DNA from: Anderseniella sp963700895
GTDB taxonomy: Bacteria; Pseudomonadota; Alphaproteobacteria; Rhizobiales; Aestuariivirgaceae
Direction: 5' to 3'
Assembly: GCA_963700895.1 (NCBI GenBank)
Contig: CAVOZI010000021.1
Coordinates: 70,825 to 134,824, forward strand
DNA length: 64,000 nt
Positions 33,360-42,590 of this stretch are shown one piece after another. The translations under genes and the position numbers were made by a program. Each line of letters starts with the position of its first letter. The stretch's first letter is position 1. The notes beneath the pieces are model-generated. The model made no database searches, was not told the origin of the DNA, and was given only the letters and a program-made list of their open reading frames with translations.

Positions 33360-34021
33360 TTTCGTTTGAGCAGGCGGCGCTGCAGGTGCCGATGCTTGCC
33401 GCCGTTGAGCCGGGCGTGCTGCGCAAGGCGGGTGCAAGCGCGCAGGTGGTCAGCCTGCCGGCCGGGCAGACCGTTTTCGAACCGGGCTCTGCCTGCCGCA
33501 ACTATATCGTGGTGTTGGACGGTGCGGTGAAGGTGCGGTTGCTGGCGGCGTCGGGCCGCGAGATCGTGCTGTACCGGGTGACGGGCGGGGAGACCTGCGT
33601 GCTGACCACGTCGTGCCTCATCCAGGGCACCGATTATGACGCCGAAGCGGTGACCGAAACGCCCGTGACCGCCCTGCTGATCCCCAAGGCTGCGTTCGAC
33701 GACATGATGAACGACAGCGGGCCTTTCCGCCGGTTCATATTCTCGTCCTTCTCGACCCGTCTCAATGAACTGCTGGGGCTGGTGAACGAGGTGGCGTTTG
33801 GCCATATCGACAAGCGTCTTGCGGCCTGGCTGCTGGCGCGGGCGACGGGCGGGCAGGTGGAGGTTACCCATCAGGCCATTGCTGCGGAGCTGGGCACGGC
33901 ACGCGAGGTGGTGTCGCGGCTGCTGAAGGAGCTGGAGCGGCGCGGGCTGGTTGCTCTGACCCGGGGTGAAATCACCATAACCGATGAGATGGGTCTGCGG
34001 CAGCTTGCCGCGAGCGAATGA
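33338..34021 (+). CDS. Crp/Fnr-family transcriptional regulator with paired cysteines
   Basis: A 227-residue Crp/Fnr regulator: beta-roll sensor (about residues 20-130), dimer helix, and winged HTH (VTHQAIAAELGTAREVVSRLLKELERRGLV). In place of the GELxL phosphate cassette of true Crp it has GGETCVLTTSCLIQG, with two cysteines six residues apart and a further Cys in ACRNYIV, suggesting redox, sulfide or NO sensing rather than cAMP. The N-terminal Cys ligands of Fnr are absent. It lies just before a Crp-type palindrome and a DUF2892 gene, its probable target. The ATG is inside a hairpin; Met19 (33392) is the only later ATG and would clip the domain. Confidence 0.88.
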   Translation: MNTTHAPVSFEQAALQVPMLAAVEPGVLRKAGASAQVVSLPAGQTVFEPGSACRNYIVVLDGAVKVRLLAASGREIVLYRVTGGETCVLTTSCLIQGTDYDAEAVTETPVTALLIPKAAFDDMMNDSGPFRRFIFSSFSTRLNELLGLVNEVAFGHIDKRLAAWLLARATGGQVEVTHQAIAAELGTAREVVSRLLKELERRGLVALTRGEITITDEMGLRQLAASE

Positions 34022-34030
34022 CGGCGCTTG

Positions 34031-34046
34031 TGTGACCCAGGTCACA
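34031..34046. promoter_or_regulatory. Perfect Crp-type palindrome
   Basis: TGTGACCCAGGTCACA is a perfect inverted repeat (TGTGACC/GGTCACA) of the Crp/Fnr half-site type, 9 bp after the regulator's stop and about 90 bp before the DUF2892 ATG. It is the likely binding site through which the adjacent regulator controls that gene. Confidence 0.7.
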
Positions 34047-34134
34047 GACGCCCGCCCCAAGGCCATGTTGAATGATGCACGTAGCAGGGCAGGCCAAGAG
34101 CCGCCTTGATCACATCATGCGAGGAGGACTTATC

Positions 34135-34335
34135 ATGACCAAGAATGTAGGAACCGTCGACCGCGCCATCCGCGCCATTGTTGGCATTGCGCTGATCGCC
34201 TGGGCGCTGACCGGCACCGGCCAGTATGCATGGCTCGGCTGGATCGGCGTCGTGCCGCTGTTCACCGCGGCAATTGGCTGGTGCCCGCCTTACAGCCTGC
34301 TGGGCATAAATACCTGCGGCGTAAAGAAAGCTTAG
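34135..34335 (+). CDS. DUF2892 (YgaP-like) inner membrane protein
   Basis: A 66-residue DUF2892 protein with two membrane helices (about residues 11-27 and 31-47) and the conserved ending WCPPYSLLGINTCGVKKA with two cysteines. DUF2892 is the membrane part of YgaP, where it is fused to a rhodanese; stand-alone forms often sit by Crp/Fnr regulators and sulfurtransferases. AGGAGG (34122-34127) lies 7 nt before the ATG. Probably involved in sulfur-species or thiol handling; this is inferred. Confidence 0.88.
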   Translation: MTKNVGTVDRAIRAIVGIALIAWALTGTGQYAWLGWIGVVPLFTAAIGWCPPYSLLGINTCGVKKA

Positions 34336-34396
34336 TTCTGGTCGAACAGCTTTACTCGCCAAGGCTCGCGCCGTTCTCCGTACCCGGCGCGAGACG

Positions 34397-35482
34397 TCAG
34401 AGACGTCCGGCCTGTTTTAGCAGGCCAACGAGATCGTGATGCGGCAGGGCGCGCAATGTGAAGCCGCCCTTGCCGGTCATCGTCTCGTTGCAGATCATGG
34501 CGTCGAGCACCGCTTCCTCCACCGTTTCTGCAACCGCCTCGAACAGCGGGTCCAGTTCGCTGTCGGCAAGTGCCTCAAGCTGGCGCACGCCGGCTGACGC
34601 CAGCACCTTTGCGTTGGCGGTGGAGAACGAGAGGAAAATGTCGCCCGAGGAGTGGTGACCATAGGTGCCAGTGCGGGCCAGGCCCATGGGCACGCGGCGG
34701 GCCAGCCGCTTCAACTGGTGCGGCAGCAGCGGCGCGTCCGTGGCGATCACTGCGATAATCGAGCCGGTGCCGCGGTCGAGAAACTCGCCGCCTGTCAGGT
34801 CGCGGCCCACGGGCAAGCCGAGCACCGTCAGTTCAGGCCGGCGGCCGAAGTTCGACTGCACGAAGGTGCCCAGCATCCAGCCCTTGCCGCCTGCTTTTAA
34901 CTGCCGTGACGCGGTGCCTGAGCCGCCCTTGAACTCGTAGGTCATCATGCCGGTGCCGCCACCCACCGAGCCCAGTTCCAGCGGGCCGGATGCGGCTGTG
35001 GCGAGTGCGGCAAACACGTGTTCATCCTTCACGTGGAAGCCGTTGATGTCGTTCAGATAGCCGTCATAGGTCTCGGCCGAGACCGGCAGCCCCCAGTCCT
35101 GACCGGTGCCGATGCCATTGTTTACCAGCCACTTCAGCGTTGCATCGCGGGCGGTGCCGCACGACGCGGTGTTGGTGATGGTGACGGGCGTTTGCAGTTC
35201 GCCTGCTTCCTCGATCCAGATGGTGCCGGTCATCTCGCCATTGCCATTGAACGAGTAATGGCCGGCAAGGCAGGGCGCTTCGGCGCCGTGGCGGCCGCGC
35301 GGCAGGATGGCCGTGACGCCGGTGCGCACGCTGTCGCCCTTGATGAGGGTCGAATAGCCAACCTCCACGCCTGCCACGTCAGTGATGGCATTGAGCGGGC
35401 CGGGCGTACCGGGCAGCGGCAAGCCAAGGCCGCGGGCGCGCAGCTTGCCGGACGGCGTTTTCATGTGGTGTTCGGATGTCAT
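34397..35482 (-). CDS. P1 family (DmpA-like) aminopeptidase
   Basis: A 361-residue N-terminal nucleophile hydrolase of the S58/P1 family (L-aminopeptidase D-Ala-esterase/beta-peptidase). Features: NAITDVAGVEVGYSTLI near the N-terminus, ITNTASCGTARDA, and the self-cleavage region GTGMMTYEFKGGSGTASR. The last part (THSSGDIFL-like YGHHSSGDIFLSFSTAN) is also family-typical. Substrates are short peptides with D- or beta-amino acids. ATGs at 35482 and 35464 are both plausible; neither has a clear ribosome site. It diverges from a GlcD-type oxidase gene. Confidence 0.87.
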   Translation of the reverse strand: MTSEHHMKTPSGKLRARGLGLPLPGTPGPLNAITDVAGVEVGYSTLIKGDSVRTGVTAILPRGRHGAEAPCLAGHYSFNGNGEMTGTIWIEEAGELQTPVTITNTASCGTARDATLKWLVNNGIGTGQDWGLPVSAETYDGYLNDINGFHVKDEHVFAALATAASGPLELGSVGGGTGMMTYEFKGGSGTASRQLKAGGKGWMLGTFVQSNFGRRPELTVLGLPVGRDLTGGEFLDRGTGSIIAVIATDAPLLPHQLKRLARRVPMGLARTGTYGHHSSGDIFLSFSTANAKVLASAGVRQLEALADSELDPLFEAVAETVEEAVLDAMICNETMTGKGGFTLRALPHHDLVGLLKQAGRL

Positions 35483-35567
35483 GGGAGAACGGGCCTGGCG
35501 GGCTGGTGGAGGGTGGACTTTCGCGGCATCATGCGGCGATTGACGGGCAGCGGCAAGGGCAGCGGCA

Positions 35568-36941
35568 ATGGTGATTGCGGACGGATTTATCAAGGCTCTG
35601 GAACGGGTGTGCCGGGTGCGCGCAGCCGACGAGGTGGCGGTGATAGATCCCGGCGTCGAGCCTGGAAACCTGGGCGCAGGACTGATGGCGCAGCCCGCCT
35701 CAACAGCCGAGGTGCAAGCCGTCGTTGCCCTGTGCCTTGAACACCGGGTGCCGATGGTCACCCATGGCGGGCGCACGGGGCTTGCCGGTGCAGGCGTCAG
35801 CCAGCCTGGGCAACTTGTCATCGACATGGGCGGCATGAAGAAGGTGGGCGATCCTGATACGGCGGCCGGGTGCATCGAGGTGGAGGCGGGCGCCACGCTG
35901 CTGGCGGTGCAGGAGGCCTGCAGGGCGGTGGGGCGTACACCGGGCATCGACCTGGCGGCGCGCGGGTCCGCCACCATCGGCGGCATGATCTCGACCAATG
36001 CCGGCGGCATGGAGGCTTTCCGCTGCGGGGTGATGCGTCACCGGGTGCTGGGGCTTGAGGCCGTGCTGCCGGACGGCACGCTGTTCAGCGACATGACGCG
36101 GGTGACCAAGGTCAACGAGGGGCTCGACATCAAGCACCTGCTGATTGGCGCCGAAGGCCGGCTTGGCATCGTCACCAGGGCGGTGCTGAAGCTGGAACCG
36201 CTGGAGCAGGCGTCGGCGACGGCATTGGCAGGGTTTGCCAGTGCGGCAGATGCAGTGGCGGCGTTCCACGCCATACGCGCTGCGGGTGGACTGCTGCGGG
36301 CTGAGGTGATGTGGCGGCCGTACGCCGAAACGACAGCGGCACAGTGCGGGCTGGAAGCGGTCACCTCATCTTGCCCGGGACAGGTGCTGGTGCTGTTCGA
36401 GGTTGCGGGCGGCAGCTTCGAGGCGGCCCGGTCCGGAGTGGAGGAGGCGCTCTCCCGGATTGCGGAGCAAGGCCTGCTGGAGGATGCAATCATTGCCCAA
36501 AGCGAGCGCCAGGCGGCTGACTTCTGGCGCATCAGGGAGGACAGCTTTGCAGTGGAGCGGGTGTGGCCGGGGGGCCACTGGTACGACGTGACGGTGCCGC
36601 TCGATCAGCTTGACGCCTATGCGAAGGGGCTTGAGGCGCGCATTGCGGCGCTTTCGGGCGAACTGTTCCTGAGCATGATGGGTCACCTTGGCGACGGCAA
36701 CCTGCATATCACCATTGCCGCGCCCGGCGGTGGCGAGCTTGACAAGGCGGCAGCCGATGCAGCCGTGTTCAGCCGCCTCAAGGCGATGGGGGGATCGATC
36801 TCGGCCGAGCACGGCATCGGACTGGAAAAGATGGCGGCGCTTGCCGCTCACGGTGATCCGGGCAGGCTTCATGCGGCGCGCCTCGTGGCCCGGGCGCTTG
36901 ATCCGCATGGGCTGATGAACCCCGGCAAGGTATTGACCTGA
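35568..36941 (+). CDS. FAD-linked oxidase of the GlcD/D-2-hydroxyglutarate dehydrogenase family
   Basis: A 457-residue VAO/PCMH-fold flavoprotein that oxidises 2-hydroxyacids. The FAD-binding part has PMVTHGGRTGLAGAGV (about residues 62-77), DLAARGSATIGGMISTNAGG and GAEGRLGIVTRAVLKLEP; the C-terminal part has the metal/substrate motif MMGHLGDGNLHI and ends SAEHGIGLEKM...LMNPGKVL. Likely substrates are D-lactate, glycolate or D-2-hydroxyglutarate; without glcEF neighbours, a stand-alone D-2-hydroxyacid dehydrogenase is favoured. Confidence 0.88.
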   Translation: MVIADGFIKALERVCRVRAADEVAVIDPGVEPGNLGAGLMAQPASTAEVQAVVALCLEHRVPMVTHGGRTGLAGAGVSQPGQLVIDMGGMKKVGDPDTAAGCIEVEAGATLLAVQEACRAVGRTPGIDLAARGSATIGGMISTNAGGMEAFRCGVMRHRVLGLEAVLPDGTLFSDMTRVTKVNEGLDIKHLLIGAEGRLGIVTRAVLKLEPLEQASATALAGFASAADAVAAFHAIRAAGGLLRAEVMWRPYAETTAAQCGLEAVTSSCPGQVLVLFEVAGGSFEAARSGVEEALSRIAEQGLLEDAIIAQSERQAADFWRIREDSFAVERVWPGGHWYDVTVPLDQLDAYAKGLEARIAALSGELFLSMMGHLGDGNLHITIAAPGGGELDKAAADAAVFSRLKAMGGSISAEHGIGLEKMAALAAHGDPGRLHAARLVARALDPHGLMNPGKVLT

Positions 36942-37175
36942 AATGCCCGCAAAGGCTGAGGTTTCTGCTATCTCCGATTATTGAATGTTCTGCCCTGGAT
37001 ATTCAAACCAGCTGATTTGATTCAGTTTTTGTTATCTCAAAATTTCTCCAAATCACACAGCTTGCGTCGCAGGTGCTAGAAAAAAGCATCGACAACCTTG
37101 CGTGCTGGAGTGGAGAGAAGCCAGTCACGCTCATAGCGGCAATGGAGATATGGCCCGCCGCAACGGGAGAGTGAA

Positions 37176-38753
37176 ATGCGTAAACTTGGTGCTAAGCTCG
37201 CGCAATTGCGTCGGCTCTTCAAGGATGAGTCGGGCAACATGGCGGCAGTCGTGGCGGTGGTCGCGGTGCCGCTTGTGATGGCAGGTGGAGCTGCCGTCGA
37301 TTATGGCAACTGGGTGTCGGTGCAGGCCCGCCTGCAGGCCGCCACCGACGCCGCCGCCCTGGCGGCGGGCCGAGAAATCAACCTCAGCGATGCAGAACTG
37401 CAACGTGTCGCCACGGACTATTTCCATTCCAACTTCGGCAAGCCGAGGAACGCCGGCACGCCGCAGATTACGATGACCGTCACTAATGACGGCAAGCTTC
37501 GGATCGACAGCAAGGTCACCGTCGGCAACTACCTGATGAAAGTGGCTGGTTACGACAACCAGGTGATCGCCGCGACGTCGGAAGTGAACAAGGAATCGAA
37601 CGGACTGGAAGTGGCGCTGGTGTTCGACAATACCGGTTCGATGGCCTCGCAGAGCCGGCTGTCGACGCTGAAAGTGGCGGCGAACGATTTCGTCGAGATC
37701 CTGTTCGGCCCGCGCAACGAGGCGGATGCGCTGAAGGTGGCGGTGGTGCCGTTTTCGCAGTTCGTCAATGTCGGCCCCGACAAGGCCGGTGCGGGATGGC
37801 TGGACACCGAGGGCCGCAACCCGCTGTCGCGGGTGAACTTCTATGGCAGCGGTCCGAAGCACAACTGGGAAGCATGGGAGGCCATTAGCGCAAAGCGCAG
37901 CAACCGCACCTGGCTCGGTTGCGTTGAATCTCGTGCCGGCGCCATGTCGGTAAATGACGCATCGCCGAACATCGTCGATCCCAACACCTTGTTCGTCCCG
38001 GCCTTTGCACCAGACGAGCCTGGCAATGCCAGTGAGAACCAGTCCTGCTACACTTGGAGCGGCAGCAAGACCAACTGCGGCGGCAACAGGGCCCGCTACT
38101 ACAACAATTACCTCAGCGACAGCCGGACAAGCGGTTCGCTTGACCAGCAGCAGCGGCATGCCACGAAGTACCGGAAGGAACGGTTGAACACCAACGCCCG
38201 CGGTCCAGAGATGGGCTGCAACATTCAGCCGATCCAGGCGCTGACCAACCAGAAGGCGCCGGTGCTGAATACCATCAACCAGATGAGGGCGGATGGTTAT
38301 ACGCACGTGGCAGAGGGCGTGGGCTGGGGCCTGCGCGTGCTGTCGCCGGGCGAGCCGTTCACCGAAGGTGCCTCCTACAACGACAAGGAGATCACCAAGG
38401 CAATGGTGCTGCTGACCGACGGAGAGAACACGTTCGACACACGAGGCAACCACAACGGCTCGACCTACACGGCCTATGGCTTCCTGGACCAGGCAAGGCT
38501 TGGCTCGTCCAGCTACTGGACGGCGATCAACGCGCAGAACCAGTTGTTCGACCAGGCTTGCGACAACGTCAAGGAGGCAGGCATCGTGGTGTACTCGTTC
38601 GCCTACAACGTCTCCAGCGCCACCCAGCGGAACCTGATCAAGTCGTGCGCCTCTGGCCCCGAGAAGTACTTCGACCCGCCGTCCAACGCGGCACTGGTCA
38701 AGAACTTCCAGATGGTGGCCGACGAATTGCGCCGCCTGCATCTGAGCAAGTAA
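37176..38753 (+). CDS. TadG-like pilus-associated protein with von Willebrand A domain
   Basis: A 525-residue protein beginning with the TadE/TadG membrane region (KDESGNMAAVVAVVAVPLVMAGGAAVDY, about residues 16-43). After a short extracytoplasmic region comes a VWA domain: the MIDAS motif is VFDNTGSM near residue 150 (DxTGS type), with the threonine and aspartate contacts later (AEGVGWGLRVL, MVLLTDGENT). TadG proteins act in Flp pilus assembly and adhesion. No other tad genes are here, so this is a solitary copy. A strong hairpin follows 43 bp after the stop. Confidence 0.87.
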   Translation: MRKLGAKLAQLRRLFKDESGNMAAVVAVVAVPLVMAGGAAVDYGNWVSVQARLQAATDAAALAAGREINLSDAELQRVATDYFHSNFGKPRNAGTPQITMTVTNDGKLRIDSKVTVGNYLMKVAGYDNQVIAATSEVNKESNGLEVALVFDNTGSMASQSRLSTLKVAANDFVEILFGPRNEADALKVAVVPFSQFVNVGPDKAGAGWLDTEGRNPLSRVNFYGSGPKHNWEAWEAISAKRSNRTWLGCVESRAGAMSVNDASPNIVDPNTLFVPAFAPDEPGNASENQSCYTWSGSKTNCGGNRARYYNNYLSDSRTSGSLDQQQRHATKYRKERLNTNARGPEMGCNIQPIQALTNQKAPVLNTINQMRADGYTHVAEGVGWGLRVLSPGEPFTEGASYNDKEITKAMVLLTDGENTFDTRGNHNGSTYTAYGFLDQARLGSSSYWTAINAQNQLFDQACDNVKEAGIVVYSFAYNVSSATQRNLIKSCASGPEKYFDPPSNAALVKNFQMVADELRRLHLSK

Positions 38754-39157
38754 CGCCAGCCGGGATGGCCCGAAGGCCGCCCGGTCCACCAAAAGAAAAC
38801 GCGCAAGGCGGTTGCCCGCTTTGCGCGTTTCCTGTTTTGCCGTCACGTTGGTCCGGCTCTTCAGCGAACAGCCACTTTCCCGAAGGTGGACAGCCATCAA
38901 ACAAGCCCGAAAGCCTGCGATTAGGGCCATCCTCGTGCGCTCAGCATCAGCTCCGGCGAGGTCGGCAATCGGTCGCTGGTCCGCCGCGGTTTCCGAAGAA
39001 AATCAAGGCCTTCCAGTTCCCTTCAACGTCCGGAAAGTTGCCTCTCCGTTGGTTGATGACCTCATGCTGCTGCCAAAATGCCGCAGGTTCAACAGGCGCT
39101 CATCGTTTTGCACAGCTTATCCACTGAAAAGCGTCAGCGAACGGACTACCCGGCGTT
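38754..39157. other. Intergenic region after the TadG-like gene
   Basis: This 404-bp gap between convergent genes starts with the terminator described separately. Beyond 38830 I see no gene with family features, no repeat and no RNA gene; short frames on both strands have poor coding character. Confidence 0.5.
38797..38830 (+). terminator. Terminator after the TadG-like gene
   Basis: AAACGCGCAA (38797-38806) pairs with TTGCGCGTTT (38821-38830), 10 bp, with extra pairing inside (GGCGG/CCCGC), followed by CCTGTTTTG. It starts 43 bp after the stop. Confidence 0.75.
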
Positions 39158-41215
39158 TCAGAAATCCTTGCACAGCCTTAGCGCGTCATAGATGCCGGCG
39201 TGAATGTTGCGCGAGGCTACCGCATCGCCGATGCGGAACAGCTGGTAAGCGCCATCCGCGTTGCGGACGACTTGCTGCGGCTTGCCCGCCACCAGGGCTT
39301 CATAATCCATCTCGCCGTGATTGCGCGAGCCGGCTTTGAGCTCGAAGTACAAGTCATCGAGCGGAGTGGTGGCATATTCGACAACCACCTGGTCGACGAG
39401 CCGTTCACCGATCACCGCCTCGTTGTAGGGGCTGGTGAGGGTGGCGGCGATCTTGTTGCCCTCGCGACGCAACGAATGAACGCGGGTCATGGTGGTGATG
39501 GCCGCGCCATGACCCTGCAGCTTCTCGATGTAGGGCACCAGGTTGAGGCCGCCGATCTCGGGTGCGAACATCCGTTCAGGACTGACGACTTCGAGTTTGC
39601 TGCCGGCCGCCATGATGGCCTCCGATGCCGCCATGCCGGGATGGGCGCCATTGTCGTCGTACAGCAGCACGTCCTCGCCAATGCTGGCGTCGCCGGAGAT
39701 GACGTCCCAGCTCGAGGTGGCCAGTTCGCCTCCCTTGCTGATGCCGTCCTGGCGTGGCAGGCCGCCGGTGGCGATGATGACGATGTCCGGCGCAAGCCCG
39801 GTCACGTCGCCGGCTTCTGCGTACGTGTTGTAGCGGACCTCGACGCCCAGTTTGCCGAGCTGCGACAGCCGCCAGTCGATGATGCCGATGAGCTCGGCCC
39901 GGCGCTTCACCATGGCGGCAAGGCGTACCTGACCGCCCGCCTGTGGCGCGGCTTCGAGCACGGTTACCTTGTGGCCCCGTTCCGCTGAGACGCGGGCAGC
40001 TTCGAGGCCTGCGGGTCCTGCGCCCACGATGACCACATGTCTTGCTGCGCCGGACGTTCTTGGAATGTCGTGCGGCATGGTGGCTTCCCGGCCCGTTGCA
40101 GCATTGTGGACGCAGGCCGCGCCGCGGCCTTCATAGATGCGGTCGAGGCAATACGTGGCGCCGACGCAGGGGCGGACATCGTGCTCGCGACCTTCGGCGA
40201 CCTTCTTCGCGATATGCGGGTCGGCGATGTGGGCTCGGGTCATGCCGACCATGTCGAGCTTGCCTTCGGCAACGGCGTGGCGGGCGGTGGCGACATCGTT
40301 GATGCGGGCGGCGTGGAACACCGGGAACTTTGTCTCCGCCCGCACCTGTCCGGCGAAGTCGAGGTGAGGGGCGGATGCCATGCCGGTGACCGGTATGACG
40401 CGCGACAGCGGGCCGTCATGCTCGATGTGGCCGCGGATGATGTTCAGGAAGTCGATGTGCCCCGAGGCCACCATGCGGCGGCAGATCTCCAGACCCTCAT
40501 CGCGGGAGATACCCTTTTCCATGTCCTCGTCCGCCACCAGCCGGAGACCGACGATGTAGTCCGACCCGACGCGCTTGCGGATCGCCTCCAGCACCTCGAA
40601 GGTGAAGCGCAGCCGGTTGTCCAGCGAGCCGCCGTGTTCGTCGGTGCGGTTGTTGATGGCGGGGGACCAGAACGAGTCCAGCAGGTGGCCGTAGCACTCC
40701 AGCTCGAAGCCATCGAGGCCTGCTTCCTTTACCCGTTCGGCAGCATCGGCATAGTCCCCGATGATGCGCTCCATGTCCCAGTCTTCCATGATCTTGGGGA
40801 AGGCGCGGTGGGCAGGCTCACGGACATTGGAGGGCGAGACGACAGGCAGCCAGTCGGCGCCGTTCCAGACGGTGCGGCGTCCCAGGTGGGTGAGCTGGAT
40901 CATGCAGGCGGCGCCGTGTTCGTGGCAGGCGTCGGCCATGCGCTTCAGCCAAGGCACGATCTCGTCGCGATAGGCATGCAGATTGCCGAACACGGGGCCG
41001 GAGTCACGCGAGACCACGGCGGAACCGGCAGTCATGGTGAGCGCAATGCCGCCCTTGGCCTTTTCCTCGTGGTAGCGGATGTATTGGTCCTTGGGCAGCC
41101 CGTCCTCGTGGTAGTTGGGCTCGTGGCTGGTCGACATCAGCCGGTTTCGCAAGGTCAGGTGCTTGAGCTGGTACGGTTGCAGCAACGGGTCGTTGGCGCG
41201 GTGGACAGTGGTCAT
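39158..41215 (-). CDS. FMN/FAD/4Fe-4S Old Yellow Enzyme-family oxidoreductase
   Basis: A 685-residue enzyme with the trimethylamine dehydrogenase/2,4-dienoyl-CoA reductase layout. Residues 1-345 form the FMN TIM barrel (RLMSTSHEPNYHEDG, IQLTHLGRR, NNRTDEHGGSLDNRLRF). The [4Fe-4S] ligands are in PCVGATYCLDRIYEGRGAAC, and residues about 390-680 form the FAD/NAD domain (VVIVGAGPAGLEAARV). Relatives demethylate N-methylated amino acids such as proline betaine derivatives, or reduce enoyl compounds. The adjacent MFS gene supports a catabolic uptake-and-use unit; the substrate is unknown. Confidence 0.86.
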   Translation of the reverse strand: MTTVHRANDPLLQPYQLKHLTLRNRLMSTSHEPNYHEDGLPKDQYIRYHEEKAKGGIALTMTAGSAVVSRDSGPVFGNLHAYRDEIVPWLKRMADACHEHGAACMIQLTHLGRRTVWNGADWLPVVSPSNVREPAHRAFPKIMEDWDMERIIGDYADAAERVKEAGLDGFELECYGHLLDSFWSPAINNRTDEHGGSLDNRLRFTFEVLEAIRKRVGSDYIVGLRLVADEDMEKGISRDEGLEICRRMVASGHIDFLNIIRGHIEHDGPLSRVIPVTGMASAPHLDFAGQVRAETKFPVFHAARINDVATARHAVAEGKLDMVGMTRAHIADPHIAKKVAEGREHDVRPCVGATYCLDRIYEGRGAACVHNAATGREATMPHDIPRTSGAARHVVIVGAGPAGLEAARVSAERGHKVTVLEAAPQAGGQVRLAAMVKRRAELIGIIDWRLSQLGKLGVEVRYNTYAEAGDVTGLAPDIVIIATGGLPRQDGISKGGELATSSWDVISGDASIGEDVLLYDDNGAHPGMAASEAIMAAGSKLEVVSPERMFAPEIGGLNLVPYIEKLQGHGAAITTMTRVHSLRREGNKIAATLTSPYNEAVIGERLVDQVVVEYATTPLDDLYFELKAGSRNHGEMDYEALVAGKPQQVVRNADGAYQLFRIGDAVASRNIHAGIYDALRLCKDF

Positions 41216-41321
41216 TCCGGTCCCTCCGGTAAATCATTCCAGTCAAGCCTAACGGCAACGGCAGGCGGTTTTCCAGTCTCTGAAGCGACGGTTTGCTGCC
41301 ACATTGCGCCAGCCGCCCAAG

Positions 41322-42548
41322 CTATTCAGCCGGGGTGATGGCGGCTGGGCGAGGCCGCATCAGCATGGTCTCGTTGCCTTCGCGCGGATCACGCGGAACG
41401 AGCAGCGACAACAGTAACGAAACGCAGGCCATGGCGGCGCCGGCCATGAACACCCATGACGGGTGCTTCAGCCACATCAGACCGAACAGCACCGGAATGA
41501 ACACCGCCGCGATGTGGTTGATGGTGAAGGCGACGCCGGCGGTGGGCGCGATGTCAGCAGGGTCGGCGATCTTCTGGAAGTAGGTCTTCATGGCAATGGC
41601 CATGGCGAAAAACGCGTGGTCGATCAGGTACAAGCCGGCGGCGATCCAGGGATCGTTGACAAAGGCATAGGCCATGAACACGCCGACGAGGCCGAGATAT
41701 TCGAGGATCAGCACGCGGCGTTCGCCGATGCGGATGATAAGATTGCCGATCTTTGGCGCGACCCACATGTTGAAGACGGCATTGGCGAGAAACAGACCGG
41801 TGATTGCGGCGACGGAAAAGCCGAACTTTTCCACCATCATGAACCCTGCGAAGACGATGAAGATCTGGCGCCGTGCGCCGGACATGAAGGTCAGCGCGTA
41901 ATAGAGCCAGTAGCGCTTGCGCATAAGCAACTGCTTGTGTTGAGGCACTTCCTCGCGGAACTTCGGAAAGCCCAGCCATACTGCCAGGGCTATCAGCACG
42001 GTGACGCCGCCGCCCGCGAGGTAGACGGACGAGAAATCGAGTTCCAGCAGCTTCCAGGTCAGGAAGATCAATGCGTAGGCCGCAATGGTGGCGAACGAGC
42101 CTGCCGCGATGATACGGCCGAGCTGGCGCGGCGCATCCGACTTGGGCAGCCATTGCAGCGCCAGCGACTGGTTGACCGTCTCGAAATAGTGAAAGCCCAC
42201 CGACATAATGAAGGTGGTCATGTAGAAGCCCAGCGCAGTGGGGAAGAAACCGGTGATGGCGGTGCCCAGCCCGCACAATGCCAGCGACAGGACAGCAAAG
42301 GTCTGCTCGCGCCAGACGAAGTAAAGAAAGATGGCGGTGAAGGCCAGGAAGCCGGGGATCTCGCGGATCGACTGGAGAATGCCGATCTCCTTGCCGGTAA
42401 ACGACGCAGCCTCGATGGCGAAGTTGTTCAGCAGCGCCGACCAGGTGGAAAAGGCGATGGCGTTGCCTGCCACCATCAGCATGAGCAGGTTGGACGGCGT
42501 GCGCCAGCCTTTGGCTTCCGACAGCGATATTTCCGAATGACGGCTCAT
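41322..42548 (-). CDS. MFS transporter
   Basis: A 408-residue carrier with about 12 membrane helices. It lies 106 bp upstream of the Old Yellow Enzyme-family gene on the same strand, so the two probably form an operon and the carrier may import that enzyme's substrate or export a product. Recognisable features include the charged loop after helix 6 (PKFREEVPQHKQLLMRKRYWLYY) and a GARRQIFIVFAGFMM segment in helix 7. The precise family is not identified. Confidence 0.8.
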   Translation of the reverse strand: MSRHSEISLSEAKGWRTPSNLLMLMVAGNAIAFSTWSALLNNFAIEAASFTGKEIGILQSIREIPGFLAFTAIFLYFVWREQTFAVLSLALCGLGTAITGFFPTALGFYMTTFIMSVGFHYFETVNQSLALQWLPKSDAPRQLGRIIAAGSFATIAAYALIFLTWKLLELDFSSVYLAGGGVTVLIALAVWLGFPKFREEVPQHKQLLMRKRYWLYYALTFMSGARRQIFIVFAGFMMVEKFGFSVAAITGLFLANAVFNMWVAPKIGNLIIRIGERRVLILEYLGLVGVFMAYAFVNDPWIAAGLYLIDHAFFAMAIAMKTYFQKIADPADIAPTAGVAFTINHIAAVFIPVLFGLMWLKHPSWVFMAGAAMACVSLLLSLLVPRDPREGNETMLMRPRPAAITPAE

Positions 42549-42590
42549 GTTGAGCCGAAGCTACCACCGGACCGGTGTCCGGTCGTCATG

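Noticed and set aside
34111..34123. FNR/FixK-type box TTGAT...ATCA near the DUF2892 gene
   Set aside because: Spacing is 3 instead of 4 and the last arm is imperfect; the Crp-type palindrome at 34031 is a better operator.
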